Source of the DNA: JASFRI01 sp050115015
GTDB taxonomy: Bacteria; Acidobacteriota; Polarisedimenticolia; CBDVAL01
Direction: 5' to 3'
DNA length: 6,398 bases
NCBI GenBank assembly: GCA_050115015.1
Contig: JASFRI010000248.1
Location: forward strand, 1-6,398
The notes under the pieces were generated by a model that did not search any database, was not told the origin of the DNA, and saw nothing but the letters and a program-made list of their open reading frames with translations. A program made the translations under genes and the position numbers. Shown here one piece after another: positions 1 to 5,497 of this stretch (positions are counted from its first letter, which is position 1; each line of letters opens with the position of its first letter).

Positions 1-943
1 TCAGGCCGCCGTAGGGGGTCACCACCAGCTTGAGACGGCCTCCGAGGAGCAGGGAGCCGATGGCCTCGATCCCCTGCTCGGTGTTCCTCCGGCGCAGGGC
101 GCGGTAGATCCGGCCCGGATGCCGGGCGGCGCGCATGGCGAGCCACAGCGTGAACACCTGCCAGGCGCCCCGCCAGCCGCCGCGCTTGCCGAAGAACGCC
201 CCGGCCAGGGCGAGGACGTTCGTCCAGTGCTTTGCCTTGCGATGGGAGAACCCCTCCTGGAGCAGCTGCCGGTTGTCCATCCGGAGGGGCCGGGCGATGT
301 AGATGTTCGCCAGCCGGAACCGTCCCGAGCGCAGCTCCACGTAGGGTCGCACGATGCCGGGGCGGTCCTGCCGGGGATAGAAGGGGGCCAGGGACGCCTC
401 CTCCGCCGTCCCGGCCAGCAACGCCCCGGGGCCGCCCGCCGCACGGCGGTCGGCCTCGGCGCACCGCGCCACGAAGTCGTCCACGGCCTCCGGCTGGATC
501 AGCGGCAGGTCGGCGGAGAGGAACAGGACCGGTCGATCCGGGTTCGCGTGGAGGTCACCCCCGAGGACCCGCTGGGAGGACCGGAACCCCTCCCACGCGT
601 TGGCGATCAGCTTTCCCGCCTGCGGGACCAGGCGCAGCCGGGGCCCCGCCAGCGGTGCCAGGGCCCGCCGCAGCTCCTCCACGGGGCCGACGACGAAGAC
701 ACGGTCCACCGTGCGAGCCTCGAGGAGGGCCTCGACGACGCCGTGCACCAGGAGCCGGCCGTTCAGGGCCACGAACGCCTTGTTCCGGCCGCGGATCAGA
801 TGCCGGGGGTTCTGGTGGGTGCCCGCCACCACGACCGCATCCACCGACTCGGGGTAGGCGGACCGGGGGCGCGGCCCGGGCTCGGGGCGGATGTGGGTCG
901 GGTTGGTGGCCGGAGTTCCGCTCCGGCTGCGCTGTCTCGCCAT
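1..943 (-). CDS. MobA-like NTP transferase domain protein (C-terminus cut by window edge)
   Basis: This is probably a nucleotidyltransferase of the MobA-like/GT-A fold superfamily, which transfers a nucleotide from an NTP to a phosphorylated substrate; the substrate cannot be read here. The visible 314 residues have a Pro/Arg-rich N-terminal stretch (about 1-33). The domain then begins with DAVVVAG (35-41), a conserved-looking KAFVALNGR (55-63), VFVVG (82-86) and the metal-binding strand LFLSADLPLI with D145. The usual GGxSxRMG loop after LAG is replaced by THQNPRHLIRGRN, as I recall for a group of larger NTP transferases. The C-terminal part is longer than that of a ~200-residue MobA, and the frame is still open at base 2. 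The ATG at 943 is chosen because AGGG lies just upstream. A GTG at 844, where the domain begins, is possible but lacks a Shine-Dalgarno sequence. ygbA lies 122 bp upstream on the same strand. A true MobA role is unlikely given the altered loop. Confidence 0.8.
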   Translation of the reverse strand, partial: MARQRSRSGTPATNPTHIRPEPGPRPRSAYPESVDAVVVAGTHQNPRHLIRGRNKAFVALNGRLLVHGVVEALLEARTVDRVFVVGPVEELRRALAPLAGPRLRLVPQAGKLIANAWEGFRSSQRVLGGDLHANPDRPVLFLSADLPLIQPEAVDDFVARCAEADRRAAGGPGALLAGTAEEASLAPFYPRQDRPGIVRPYVELRSGRFRLANIYIARPLRMDNRQLLQEGFSHRKAKHWTNVLALAGAFFGKRGGWRGAWQVFTLWLAMRAARHPGRIYRALRRRNTEQGIEAIGSLLLGGRLKLVVTPYGGL

Positions 944-945
944 GT

Positions 946-957
946 CCCTGGCCAGGG
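946..957. repeat. 12-bp perfect palindrome over the ribosome binding site
   Basis: CCCTGGCCAGGG is a perfect palindrome 3 bases upstream of the ATG of the nucleotidyltransferase gene and contains its AGGG Shine-Dalgarno bases. It could be an operator or a chance palindrome in GC-rich DNA. It has no loop, so it would make a poor RNA hairpin. Confidence 0.3.
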
Positions 958-1012
958 GAGCCCTGTATGCTCCCGCCGCTCGCCGGGCGCGCCTGCCCCC
1001 GGGGCAGCGATC

Positions 1013-1018
1013 ACTCTA
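1013..1018 (-). promoter_or_regulatory. weak -10-like hexamer upstream of the nucleotidyltransferase gene
   Basis: On the minus strand TAGAGT matches the sigma70 -10 consensus at 4 of 6 positions. It lies in an A/T-richer patch between ygbA and the nucleotidyltransferase gene, 69 bp from the ATG at 943. The sequence 17 bp further upstream (TTCGGG) is a poor -35. Between this site and the start codon, 993-1007 holds a CTGCCCC/GGGGCAG inverted repeat with almost no loop. The gene may instead be read through from ygbA. Confidence 0.2.
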
Positions 1019-1065
1019 CCATCTCGTGCCCGGTCCCCGAAATCCCCCCGGGATCCCGCGGGTCC

Positions 1066-1476
1066 TCACCGGGGATCGCCAGGGGATTCCGGGGAGGGGA
1101 CCCCCACCCCGGAACCGACGGGCTTCTTCCGCTTTCCGGGACGGGGCGGGGCCTCGCGGCGACCGTCGAGCAGGTGCCGCAGTGCGAACACCGGGTGCCG
1201 CCAGGTCATCCTCGGGCCCGCGTAGCGCATCACCGCCCGGACCTGGGCGCGTCGCTCGGGCCGGTAGCAGTGGATGGGGCATTTCGCGCAGGTGGGCTTC
1301 TCCGCGCCATAGGGACAGCGCTCCAGACGCTGCCGGGAATAGGCCAGCAGCTCCGCGCATTCCCCGCACCGCGACGGATCCCGGTGGTTTCCCCGGCAAT
1401 AGACGTCGACCATCGCCTCCAGGGTTCGCTGCTCCCGGCTCCGGCGTGGCCGTTCGCGCACCGCGGACTCGCTCAT
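1066..1476 (-). CDS. ygbA: YgbA family protein (nitrous oxide-stimulated promoter family)
   Basis: The 136-residue protein closely resembles E. coli YgbA (Pfam YgbA_NO). Recognisable blocks are the REQRTLEAMVDVYCRGNH start (14-31), RCGEC (36-40), the run RLERCPYGAEKPTCAKCP (50-67) and the tail VMRYAGPRMTWRHPVFALRHLLD (82-104). Seven cysteines (27, 37, 40, 54, 63, 66, 70) look like a metal or Fe-S ligand set; that is inference. The molecular function is not established. In E. coli the gene belongs to the NsrR regulon and is linked to nitric-oxide stress. The ATG at 1476 is chosen because GGGAGG lies 6 nt upstream and the family homology begins shortly after it. Reading frame upstream of this ATG is open but has no homology. 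The last 30 residues (Pro/Lys/Arg-rich) are a variable tail. The gene is divergent from the histidine phosphatase. Confidence 0.93.
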   Translation of the reverse strand: MSESAVRERPRRSREQRTLEAMVDVYCRGNHRDPSRCGECAELLAYSRQRLERCPYGAEKPTCAKCPIHCYRPERRAQVRAVMRYAGPRMTWRHPVFALRHLLDGRREAPPRPGKRKKPVGSGVGVPSPESPGDPR

Positions 1477-1500
1477 CGGTTCCTCCCTGCCTCCGGGCAC

Positions 1501-1516
1501 TGCAAGATCGGCGCCC
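1501..1516 (-). promoter_or_regulatory. candidate sigma54 (-24/-12) promoter for ygbA
   Basis: The minus strand reads GGGCGCCGATCTTGCA. It has the GG-N10-GC spacing of sigma54 promoters, with the -12 half TTGCA intact and 9 of 12 matches to TGGCACG-N4-TTGCW by eye. It lies 25 nt upstream of the ygbA ATG, so transcription would start near 1490, just ahead of the GGGAGG ribosome site. No convincing sigma70 promoter is visible for ygbA. GC-rich DNA gives GG-N10-GC often by chance, so the support rests on the TTGCA half and the position. Confidence 0.35.
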
Positions 1517-1542
1517 ATGGTCCGCCGGGAGCCCCACCTCCG

Positions 1543-1565
1543 CATGGTGGTGCGCAGATTGTTGC
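1543..1565 (+). repeat. arm A of a mirrored 23-bp element (upstream of ygbA)
   Basis: This arm begins with CATGGTGGTGCG and is the inverted counterpart of 1681-1703, identical at 20 of 23 positions including 12 consecutive bases. Read in the direction of ygbA it ends 66 nt before that gene's ATG, just as the other arm ends 57 nt before the phosphatase start. A short related match, CAAGATCGGCGC at 1503-1514, may be a third, degenerate copy. A regulator-binding site shared by the two genes is the simplest explanation. Confidence 0.6.
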
Positions 1566-1680
1566 CCCGGCGTCGCGGGGTCGGGCGTGTCGGTCCCGGG
1601 CAGGGAGGGCGGCGTCGCGCGGCGCCCGAACGCCCCGCGGACCGGGCGGAAGCCCGGAGCGGGGGTCTCGGGGCCGGGGA
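1566..1680. other. 115-bp spacer between the mirrored elements
   Basis: This GC-rich, non-coding stretch separates the two inverted arms in the divergent ygbA/phosphatase intergenic region (1477-1760). Open frames cross it on both strands, but none has recognisable homology and all belong to much longer GC-driven open frames. No tRNA, known riboswitch or terminator was recognised in it. Confidence 0.5.
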
Positions 1681-1703
1681 GCGACGATCTTCGCACCACC
1701 ATG
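1681..1703 (-). repeat. arm B of the mirrored 23-bp element (upstream of the phosphatase gene)
   Basis: This arm is the inverted copy of 1543-1565. Its core GCGACGATCTTCGC (1681-1694) is itself a near-palindrome, matching its own reverse complement at 12 of 14 positions, which suits binding of a dimeric regulator. It ends 3 bp before the possible -35 TTGATC of the phosphatase promoter, where an activator would sit; a repressor could also bind there. Confidence 0.6.
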
Positions 1704-1706
1704 GGT

Positions 1707-1735
1707 TTGATCGGCTCGGGGGGCGGGAATAAACT
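1707..1735 (+). promoter_or_regulatory. candidate sigma70 promoter for the histidine phosphatase gene
   Basis: TTGATC (1707-1712) and TAAACT (1730-1735) match the -35 and -10 consensus at 4 of 6 positions each, separated by the optimal 17 bp. Transcription would start near 1742, giving a leader of about 19 nt. An overlapping GG-N10-GC pair (1725-1738) could be read as a weak sigma54 element, 22 nt from the start codon. It matches sigma54 less well than the ygbA one. Confidence 0.4.
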
Positions 1736-1748
1736 GGCGGGAACGCCA

Positions 1749-1757
1749 AGGGGGGGG
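1749..1757 (+). promoter_or_regulatory. purine-rich ribosome binding site deciding a GTG start
   Basis: AAGGGGGGG ends 3 nt before the GTG at 1761, so an AGGGGG core sits at a workable distance. The in-frame ATG at 1701 has no such sequence upstream and lies before the predicted transcription start, so GTG 1761 is preferred. Confidence 0.55.
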
Positions 1758-1760
1758 TGC

Positions 1761-2411
1761 GTGGGAAACGAGGCGACCTGGGTCACGTTCGTCCGGCACG
1801 GCGAGACCGAGCACAACCGGACGAACCGCTACATGGGCCGGCTGGAGGGCGGGATCACGGATCTCGGCCGCGACCAGGCCGGGCGAGCCGCGCGCCGGCT
1901 GGCGCGAGAGGCGCCCTTTGACGCCCTCTACGTCTCACCCCTGCGCCGCACCCGCGAGACCGCGGCCTACCTCGAGGAGGCCCTGGGGCTGGTCGCCTCG
2001 CCGGACCCCGGGTTCCTGGAGATCGACCTGGGGCCCTGGGAGGACCGGGACCGCGCCGAGGTCGCGGCGGAGGACCCGGAGCGCTGGGCGGTCTGGCTGC
2101 GCGACCCGAGCCGTGTCCGGGTCGAGGGGATGGAGACCATCGACGAGGTGAAGGCGCGGGTGGGGGCGGCCCTGGACGCGCTGGTGACCTCCCATCCCGG
2201 CGGCCGCATCGTCGTGGTGACGCACTTCGCCTGCGTGGTCACCGCCGTGCTGCACGCCCTGGAGCTGCCCTCGAGCGCCTACCGCCGCTTCCCCGTGGAC
2301 AATGCCTCCCTGACCACCCTGCGTCTGGGAGCCCTCGGGAAGCTGCGGCGCTTCAACGACACGGCCCACCTCGCGGCGGACGACGCCCCCCTCGCGGATC
2401 AGGACAGCTGA
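1761..2411 (+). CDS. histidine phosphatase family protein (phosphoglycerate mutase-like)
   Basis: This is a 216-residue cytoplasmic phosphatase/mutase of the RHG superfamily, which works through a phospho-histidine intermediate. The catalytic set is visible: VRHGE with H13, SPLRRTRET with R63, the acid region LEIDLGPWED with E87, and VTHFACV with the second histidine H155. Length and layout fit the GpmB/CobC/PhoE branch; the natural substrate cannot be told, and there is no cobalamin or glycolysis neighbour to support CobC or Gpm. GMET (123-126) stands where many relatives have GES. The last ~20 residues (Ala/Asp-rich) look like a variable tail. It starts at a GTG preceded by a purine-rich site. 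The gene is divergent from ygbA and shares a mirrored upstream element with it, which suggests common regulation. It converges on the cupin gene. Confidence 0.9.
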   Translation: MGNEATWVTFVRHGETEHNRTNRYMGRLEGGITDLGRDQAGRAARRLAREAPFDALYVSPLRRTRETAAYLEEALGLVASPDPGFLEIDLGPWEDRDRAEVAAEDPERWAVWLRDPSRVRVEGMETIDEVKARVGAALDALVTSHPGGRIVVVTHFACVVTAVLHALELPSSAYRRFPVDNASLTTLRLGALGKLRRFNDTAHLAADDAPLADQDS

Positions 2412-2418
2412 CGGCCGC

Positions 2419-2439
2419 GCCGCGTCGCCTCCACGCGGC
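2419..2439. terminator. hairpin in the convergent gap, possible terminator
   Basis: A 7-bp perfect stem (GCCGCGT, paired with ACGCGGC) with a 7-nt loop begins 7 nt after the phosphatase stop. A second inverted repeat, CGGCCG at 2469-2474 and 2488-2493, lies on the cupin side. Neither is followed by a T run, so intrinsic termination is uncertain. The convergent arrangement of the genes is the main reason to expect a terminator here. Confidence 0.3.
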
Positions 2440-2498
2440 CCGGATGATCCACCGCCTCGCGGTTCGAACGGCCGGAAACGAAGACGGCGGCCGGCGGG

Positions 2499-2870
2499 CT
2501 AGACCCACTCCGGGCGTTCGACCGTCCGGGGCCCGGTGACGTCCCCGGTGTTCCGGGTGGAGGCCGGCTCGAACAGGAGCACGTGGGCCTCCTCGTCGGC
2601 CACCGGCCGGTGCTCCACGCCCCGGGGGACGATGGCCAGCTCCCCCTCGCCGACGTCCAGCGTGCCGTCCCGGAGCTCCAGGCGGAAGCTGCCCCGCAGG
2701 ACCAGGAAGGCCTCGTCCTCGTCGGCGTGGCGATGCCAGGTGAACGGCCCCCGGAACTTCGCCACCTTCAGATGCTGGCCGTTGAGCTCGCCGACGATGC
2801 GGGGGCTCCAGGCGTCGTCGAACCGCGCCAGCGTCTCCGCCAGCGCCACCACGCGCACGGCTCCGCCCAT
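2499..2870 (-). CDS. small cupin-domain protein
   Basis: This 123-residue single-domain cupin carries both metal-binding motifs. Motif 1 is GPFTWHRHADEDEAFLVLRG (41-60), with H46, H48 and E53. Motif 2 is GEGELAIVPRGVEH (74-87), with H87. The four ligands are thus intact and a divalent metal is likely. The end, LLFEPASTRNTGDV, is typical of a common group of mannose-6-phosphate-isomerase-like cupins of unknown substrate. The ATG at 2870 is chosen because GGAGG stands 5 nt upstream. A GTG at 2906, directly after the hflC stop, would add 12 residues with no homology. The gene follows hflC by 36 nt on the same strand and probably shares its transcript. A functional tie to HflKC is not known to me. 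Confidence 0.85.
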   Translation of the reverse strand: MGGAVRVVALAETLARFDDAWSPRIVGELNGQHLKVAKFRGPFTWHRHADEDEAFLVLRGSFRLELRDGTLDVGEGELAIVPRGVEHRPVADEEAHVLLFEPASTRNTGDVTGPRTVERPEWV

Positions 2871-2875
2871 CCTCC

Positions 2876-2880
2876 CCTCC
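2876..2880 (-). promoter_or_regulatory. ribosome binding site deciding the cupin start
   Basis: The minus strand reads CCCGGAGGGGAGG immediately before the ATG at 2870. The farther GGAGG (2876-2880) has 5-nt spacing and is the likely ribosome site; the nearer copy abuts the start codon. Confidence 0.55.
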
Positions 2881-2906
2881 CGGGTTCCGTGGCCCCACCT
2901 GGCCAC

Positions 2907-3854
2907 TCAGTTCCCGCCGGCGTTCTCGAGAAAGCGCAGCCACTCGGCGTCCGTGGAGAGCACCAGCGTGGTTCTGGGATCCAGCGTGCGCCGGAAGGTC
3001 TCCATCGTCTTCCAGAAGCGGTAGAACGCCTCGTCCTTGCCATAGGCCTGGGCGTAGATCGCCGCCGCCTTGGCGTCGGCGGTGCCCTTGATCTCCTCCG
3101 ACTTCCGATAGGCCTCCGACTGGATGCGCCGCAGGTCCCGCTCCTTGCGTCCCCGGATCTCGGCGCTGCGCCCACGCCCCTCCGACCGGCTGCGCTCGGC
3201 GATGCGGGTGCGCTCCGAGATCATGCGGTCGAAGACGGAACGTTGCACCGCCTCGACGTAGTTGATGCGCTTGAAGCGTACGTCGACCAGCTCGACCCCG
3301 AACTGTGGCGAGATCGCCGCCGAGGCCTCCAGGATCCTCCGGGTGATCTCTTCCCGGCCGACGCGGATCTCCGTCTGGACCCGGGCGGCGAGCTCGAAGC
3401 TGGCGAGCTCCTCCGAGATCTCGAACTCCCGGTTCGTGGAGCGAACCACCTCGATCAGGTCGTAGCTGGCGATGGCGTCGCGGGTCTTGCCGTCGATGAT
3501 GTCGTCCAGCCGGCTCTGACCGCCGCGCTCGTCGTAGACCGCCTTGAAGAACGCGAGCGGGTCCATGATGCGCCAGCGGGCGAAGGTGTCGACGCGGATG
3601 TACTTCTTGTCGCTCGTCGGGATCTGGTTCGGGTCGCCGTCCCAGGCGAGCCAGCGCTTGTCGAACCGGTTCACGGTGTCGATGAAGGGGACCTTGAAGT
3701 GCAAGCCCGGCTCGGTCACGGGATCCCCCACCGGCTCCCCGAAGCGGGTGATCACCACCTGCTCCCACTCGGGGAGGGCGTAGAGGGAGCCGAGGAGGAC
3801 CGGCAACGCCAGCACGACCACCAGCAGGACCACCAGCAGCGCACGCGGGTTCAT
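2907..3854 (-). CDS. hflC: HflC, FtsH protease modulator subunit
   Basis: HflC is an SPFH/band-7 membrane protein that assembles with HflK into a large cage around FtsH and modulates its proteolysis at the inner membrane. The 315-residue product has one N-terminal membrane segment (about 4-24). The SPFH domain follows, starting near ITRFGEPV and EPGLHFKVPFIDTV (48-61). A charged helical region comes next (SERTRIAERSRSEGRGR through EAYRKSEEIKGTADAKA), then the family hallmark YAQAYGKDEAFYRFWKTME and the tail STDAEWLRFL. It is slightly shorter than E. coli HflC (334) and lacks the insertion the E. coli protein has ahead of its GIEVVDVRIKQIN block, here GVELVDVRFKRIN. The start is set by the ATGA overlap with hflK and by AAGGAGG 7 nt upstream. 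Coupled translation with hflK would help keep the two subunits balanced. Confidence 0.95.
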   Translation of the reverse strand: MNPRALLVVLLVVVLALPVLLGSLYALPEWEQVVITRFGEPVGDPVTEPGLHFKVPFIDTVNRFDKRWLAWDGDPNQIPTSDKKYIRVDTFARWRIMDPLAFFKAVYDERGGQSRLDDIIDGKTRDAIASYDLIEVVRSTNREFEISEELASFELAARVQTEIRVGREEITRRILEASAAISPQFGVELVDVRFKRINYVEAVQRSVFDRMISERTRIAERSRSEGRGRSAEIRGRKERDLRRIQSEAYRKSEEIKGTADAKAAAIYAQAYGKDEAFYRFWKTMETFRRTLDPRTTLVLSTDAEWLRFLENAGGN

Positions 3855-4885
3855 CGTCCGTCCTCCTTGCTCTTCTGTGGGGGTGCAGCCGGCGAGAGGC
3901 CGTCTCCCAGGTTGAGCAGGGGAACCAGGCCCTGCAGATCCCGATCCACCACGACCCGGTTGCCCGAGTGGGCGATGACCTCCTGCAGGGTCTCCTGCCA
4001 CAGGCGCTGGCGCGTGACCCCGGGCGCCCGGCGGTACTCGGCGAGCACGGACTCGAAGCGGGCGGCGTCGCCCTTGGCCTGGTTGACCCGCTGCTCCGCG
4101 TAGCCCTCCGCCTCGGAGATCCGCTGCGCCGCCTGTCCCTCGGCCAGCGGGATCGCCCGGTTGTAGTCGGCCTCCGCCTCGTTCTCCAGGGTCTCCTTCT
4201 CCTGGATCGCCTGGTTCACCTCGTTGAAGGCCGGCTTCACGGGGTCGGGGGGGTTCACGTCCTGCGGGACCAGCTGCAGGATCGAGATGCCCATCTCGTA
4301 GCGATCCAGCAGCTCCTGCAGCATCGTCTGCGCCGCGACGGCGACCTCGTCACGGCCGGAGGTGACCACCTCGTCGACGCTGTGATCGCCCACCACCGTC
4401 CGCATCACCGCCTCGCTGACGTCACGGAAGGTGGCCTCGGGGTTGCGGACATTGAAGAGGTAGGCGCGGGGATCGTGGATGCGGTACTGCACCGACCACT
4501 CCACGACGGCGACGTTCAGGTCGCCGGTCAGCATCATGGCCTCCTCGCTGAAGTCCGAGGAGCTGTACTGCGTGCGTTGGCCCGCCAGTTCAGTCCGGTA
4601 GCCGAACTCGAGCTTCAGCTGGCGCTCCACCGGGACCTTGCGCACGGTCTCGATCCCGAGGGGGAGCTTGAACCGCAGGCCGGGCTCCACGGTGCGGACG
4701 TATTTCCCGAACCGCAGGATGACGCCGACCTCGTCCTGCGCGACCTGGAGGAAGCTCGTGAACAGGAACCAGATCCCGAACAGGGCCAGCACGCCGATCA
4801 CGATCCCCGACACGGGCAGTTGTTTCGGGAAGTTCTTCGGCAGATCGATCACGGGCCCGCCGTCCCGACTCCATCCGTTGCTCAT
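3851..4885 (-). CDS. hflK: HflK, FtsH protease modulator subunit
   Basis: HflK is the partner of HflC in the HflKC complex that surrounds FtsH in the inner membrane. The 344-residue protein has a short cytoplasmic N-terminus (25 residues) and a membrane segment at about 26-46. The SPFH domain follows (VGVILRFGKYVRTVEPGLRFKLPLGIETV, about 53-81). The family pattern then runs through LQLVPQDVNPPDPVKPAFNEV and a long Glu/Ala-rich helical stretch (IQEKETLENEAEADYNRA onward) to APGVTRQRLWQETLQEVI. E. coli HflK (419) is longer, mostly through a Gly-rich N-terminal region that is absent here. The ATG at 4885 has only a moderate Shine-Dalgarno sequence (GGGAAGGGG). hflC begins inside the hflK stop codon. 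A 111-bp gap upstream suggests that hflK is the first gene of this transcript. Confidence 0.95.
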   Translation of the reverse strand: MSNGWSRDGGPVIDLPKNFPKQLPVSGIVIGVLALFGIWFLFTSFLQVAQDEVGVILRFGKYVRTVEPGLRFKLPLGIETVRKVPVERQLKLEFGYRTELAGQRTQYSSSDFSEEAMMLTGDLNVAVVEWSVQYRIHDPRAYLFNVRNPEATFRDVSEAVMRTVVGDHSVDEVVTSGRDEVAVAAQTMLQELLDRYEMGISILQLVPQDVNPPDPVKPAFNEVNQAIQEKETLENEAEADYNRAIPLAEGQAAQRISEAEGYAEQRVNQAKGDAARFESVLAEYRRAPGVTRQRLWQETLQEVIAHSGNRVVVDRDLQGLVPLLNLGDGLSPAAPPQKSKEDGR

Positions 4886-4959
4886 GGTCGTCCCCTTCCC
4901 GTCGCGGGCGCTCCCCGGCCTGGGACTCGCGGACCCGGGAGCCGGCCGGCGACCGCGGC

Positions 4960-4965
4960 AGTCTA
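4960..4965 (-). promoter_or_regulatory. weak -10-like hexamer upstream of hflK
   Basis: The 111-bp gap before hflK (4886-4996) has one A/T-richer patch. On the minus strand it reads CTGATAGACTGCC, with TAGACT matching the -10 consensus at 4 of 6 positions, 74 bp from the start codon. The expected -35 position is CCCGGG, which is not convincing. Nothing else recognisable lies in this gap. Confidence 0.25.
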
Positions 4966-4996
4966 TCAGGCCCTCCCGGCCTCCCGGGCCGCCGGC

Positions 4997-5491
4997 TCAG
5001 AACGCCGCGGAACCCCGCCCCTCTCCGGTGGGATGCCGCAGGTAGACCTCGTTCTCGACCACCGCGCAGATCCGCCCGGCGGCGTCCCTCGCCTCCACCG
5101 GGTGGGTCCGGACGAACCGGCCCTCCCGGTCGAGGGCCGCCCGGGCGGCGGCCAGGTCCGCGTCCTCGAGGCGGAACCGCAGCACCAGGTGGCCGGTGGC
5201 GGGCTCCAGGTAGCGGACCGCGCCCCTCCGGGTCCATGCCTGGACGTGCTCCCCGGCCCTCGCGAACCGTTGCCAGTACATGATGGCGTGGATCGGATCC
5301 GCCGCGGCGAAGATCGTGCCGCCGAAGGTCGTGCCGTGGAGGTTGCGGGTCAGCAGGCTGCGGCGGATCACCACGCGGCATTCGCGGAAGCCATCCGCGA
5401 AGCGGACCCGGACCCGCTGGAACAGCAAGGGGGGGAAGAGGCTGAGGAGCCAGCTGCCCTGACGCTCGGAGAGGATCCGGGGCGGCCTCAC
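4997..5491 (-). CDS. DUF4442 hotdog-fold protein (thioesterase-like)
   Basis: The 164-residue protein matches the DUF4442 family, a hotdog-fold group related to PaaI/YiiD-type acyl-CoA thioesterases. The diagnostic block is the NLHGTTFGGTIFAAADPIHAIMYWQRF stretch (residues about 50-76). Strand-like segments before it (VRVRFADGFRECRVVIRRS) and after it (GAVRYLEPATGHLVLRFRLED, AAGRICAVVENEVYLR) also fit. By family it may bind or hydrolyse an acyl-CoA thioester; catalysis is not proven for most DUF4442 members. The start is a GTG 6 nt after the stop codon of the upstream flavin subunit, with GAGG within that gene's last codons, so translation is probably coupled. This spacing suggests a role in the same pathway, for example releasing or proofreading CoA thioesters. 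It is the last gene before a 111-bp gap. Confidence 0.85.
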   Translation of the reverse strand: MRPPRILSERQGSWLLSLFPPLLFQRVRVRFADGFRECRVVIRRSLLTRNLHGTTFGGTIFAAADPIHAIMYWQRFARAGEHVQAWTRRGAVRYLEPATGHLVLRFRLEDADLAAARAALDREGRFVRTHPVEARDAAGRICAVVENEVYLRHPTGEGRGSAAF

Positions 5492-5497
5492 CGGCCC

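Noticed and set aside
1543..1703. The inverted arms as ends of a miniature transposon or an invertible promoter segment
   Set aside because: There is no transposase or recombinase in the window and no evident target duplication. The matched distance of each arm from its own gene is better explained by paired regulatory sites.
119..1710. Long plus-strand open frames (119-1225, 232-1710) crossing the nucleotidyltransferase and ygbA genes
   Set aside because: They are Pro/Arg/Gly-rich with no recognisable domain, and they lie antisense to genes with clear motifs. High GC content makes stop codons rare.
1706..1712. TTTGATC as an FNR/DNR-type half site
   Set aside because: The second half (ATCAA after 4 bases) is absent; the sequence continues GGCTCGG.
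1701..1760. Upstream ATG at 1701 as the histidine phosphatase start
   Set aside because: It has no ribosome site and lies inside or before the predicted promoter, and the added 20 residues show no family similarity.
2461..2469. GGTTCGAAC, resembling a tRNA T-loop, in the convergent gap
   Set aside because: The flanking 5-base stems do not pair, and no acceptor, D-arm or anticodon arm can be formed around it.
2353..4103. Long open frames 2353-3768 (minus) and 2583-4103 (plus) over the cupin and hflKC
   Set aside because: They overlap well-supported cupin, hflC and hflK genes in other frames and have no family resemblance.
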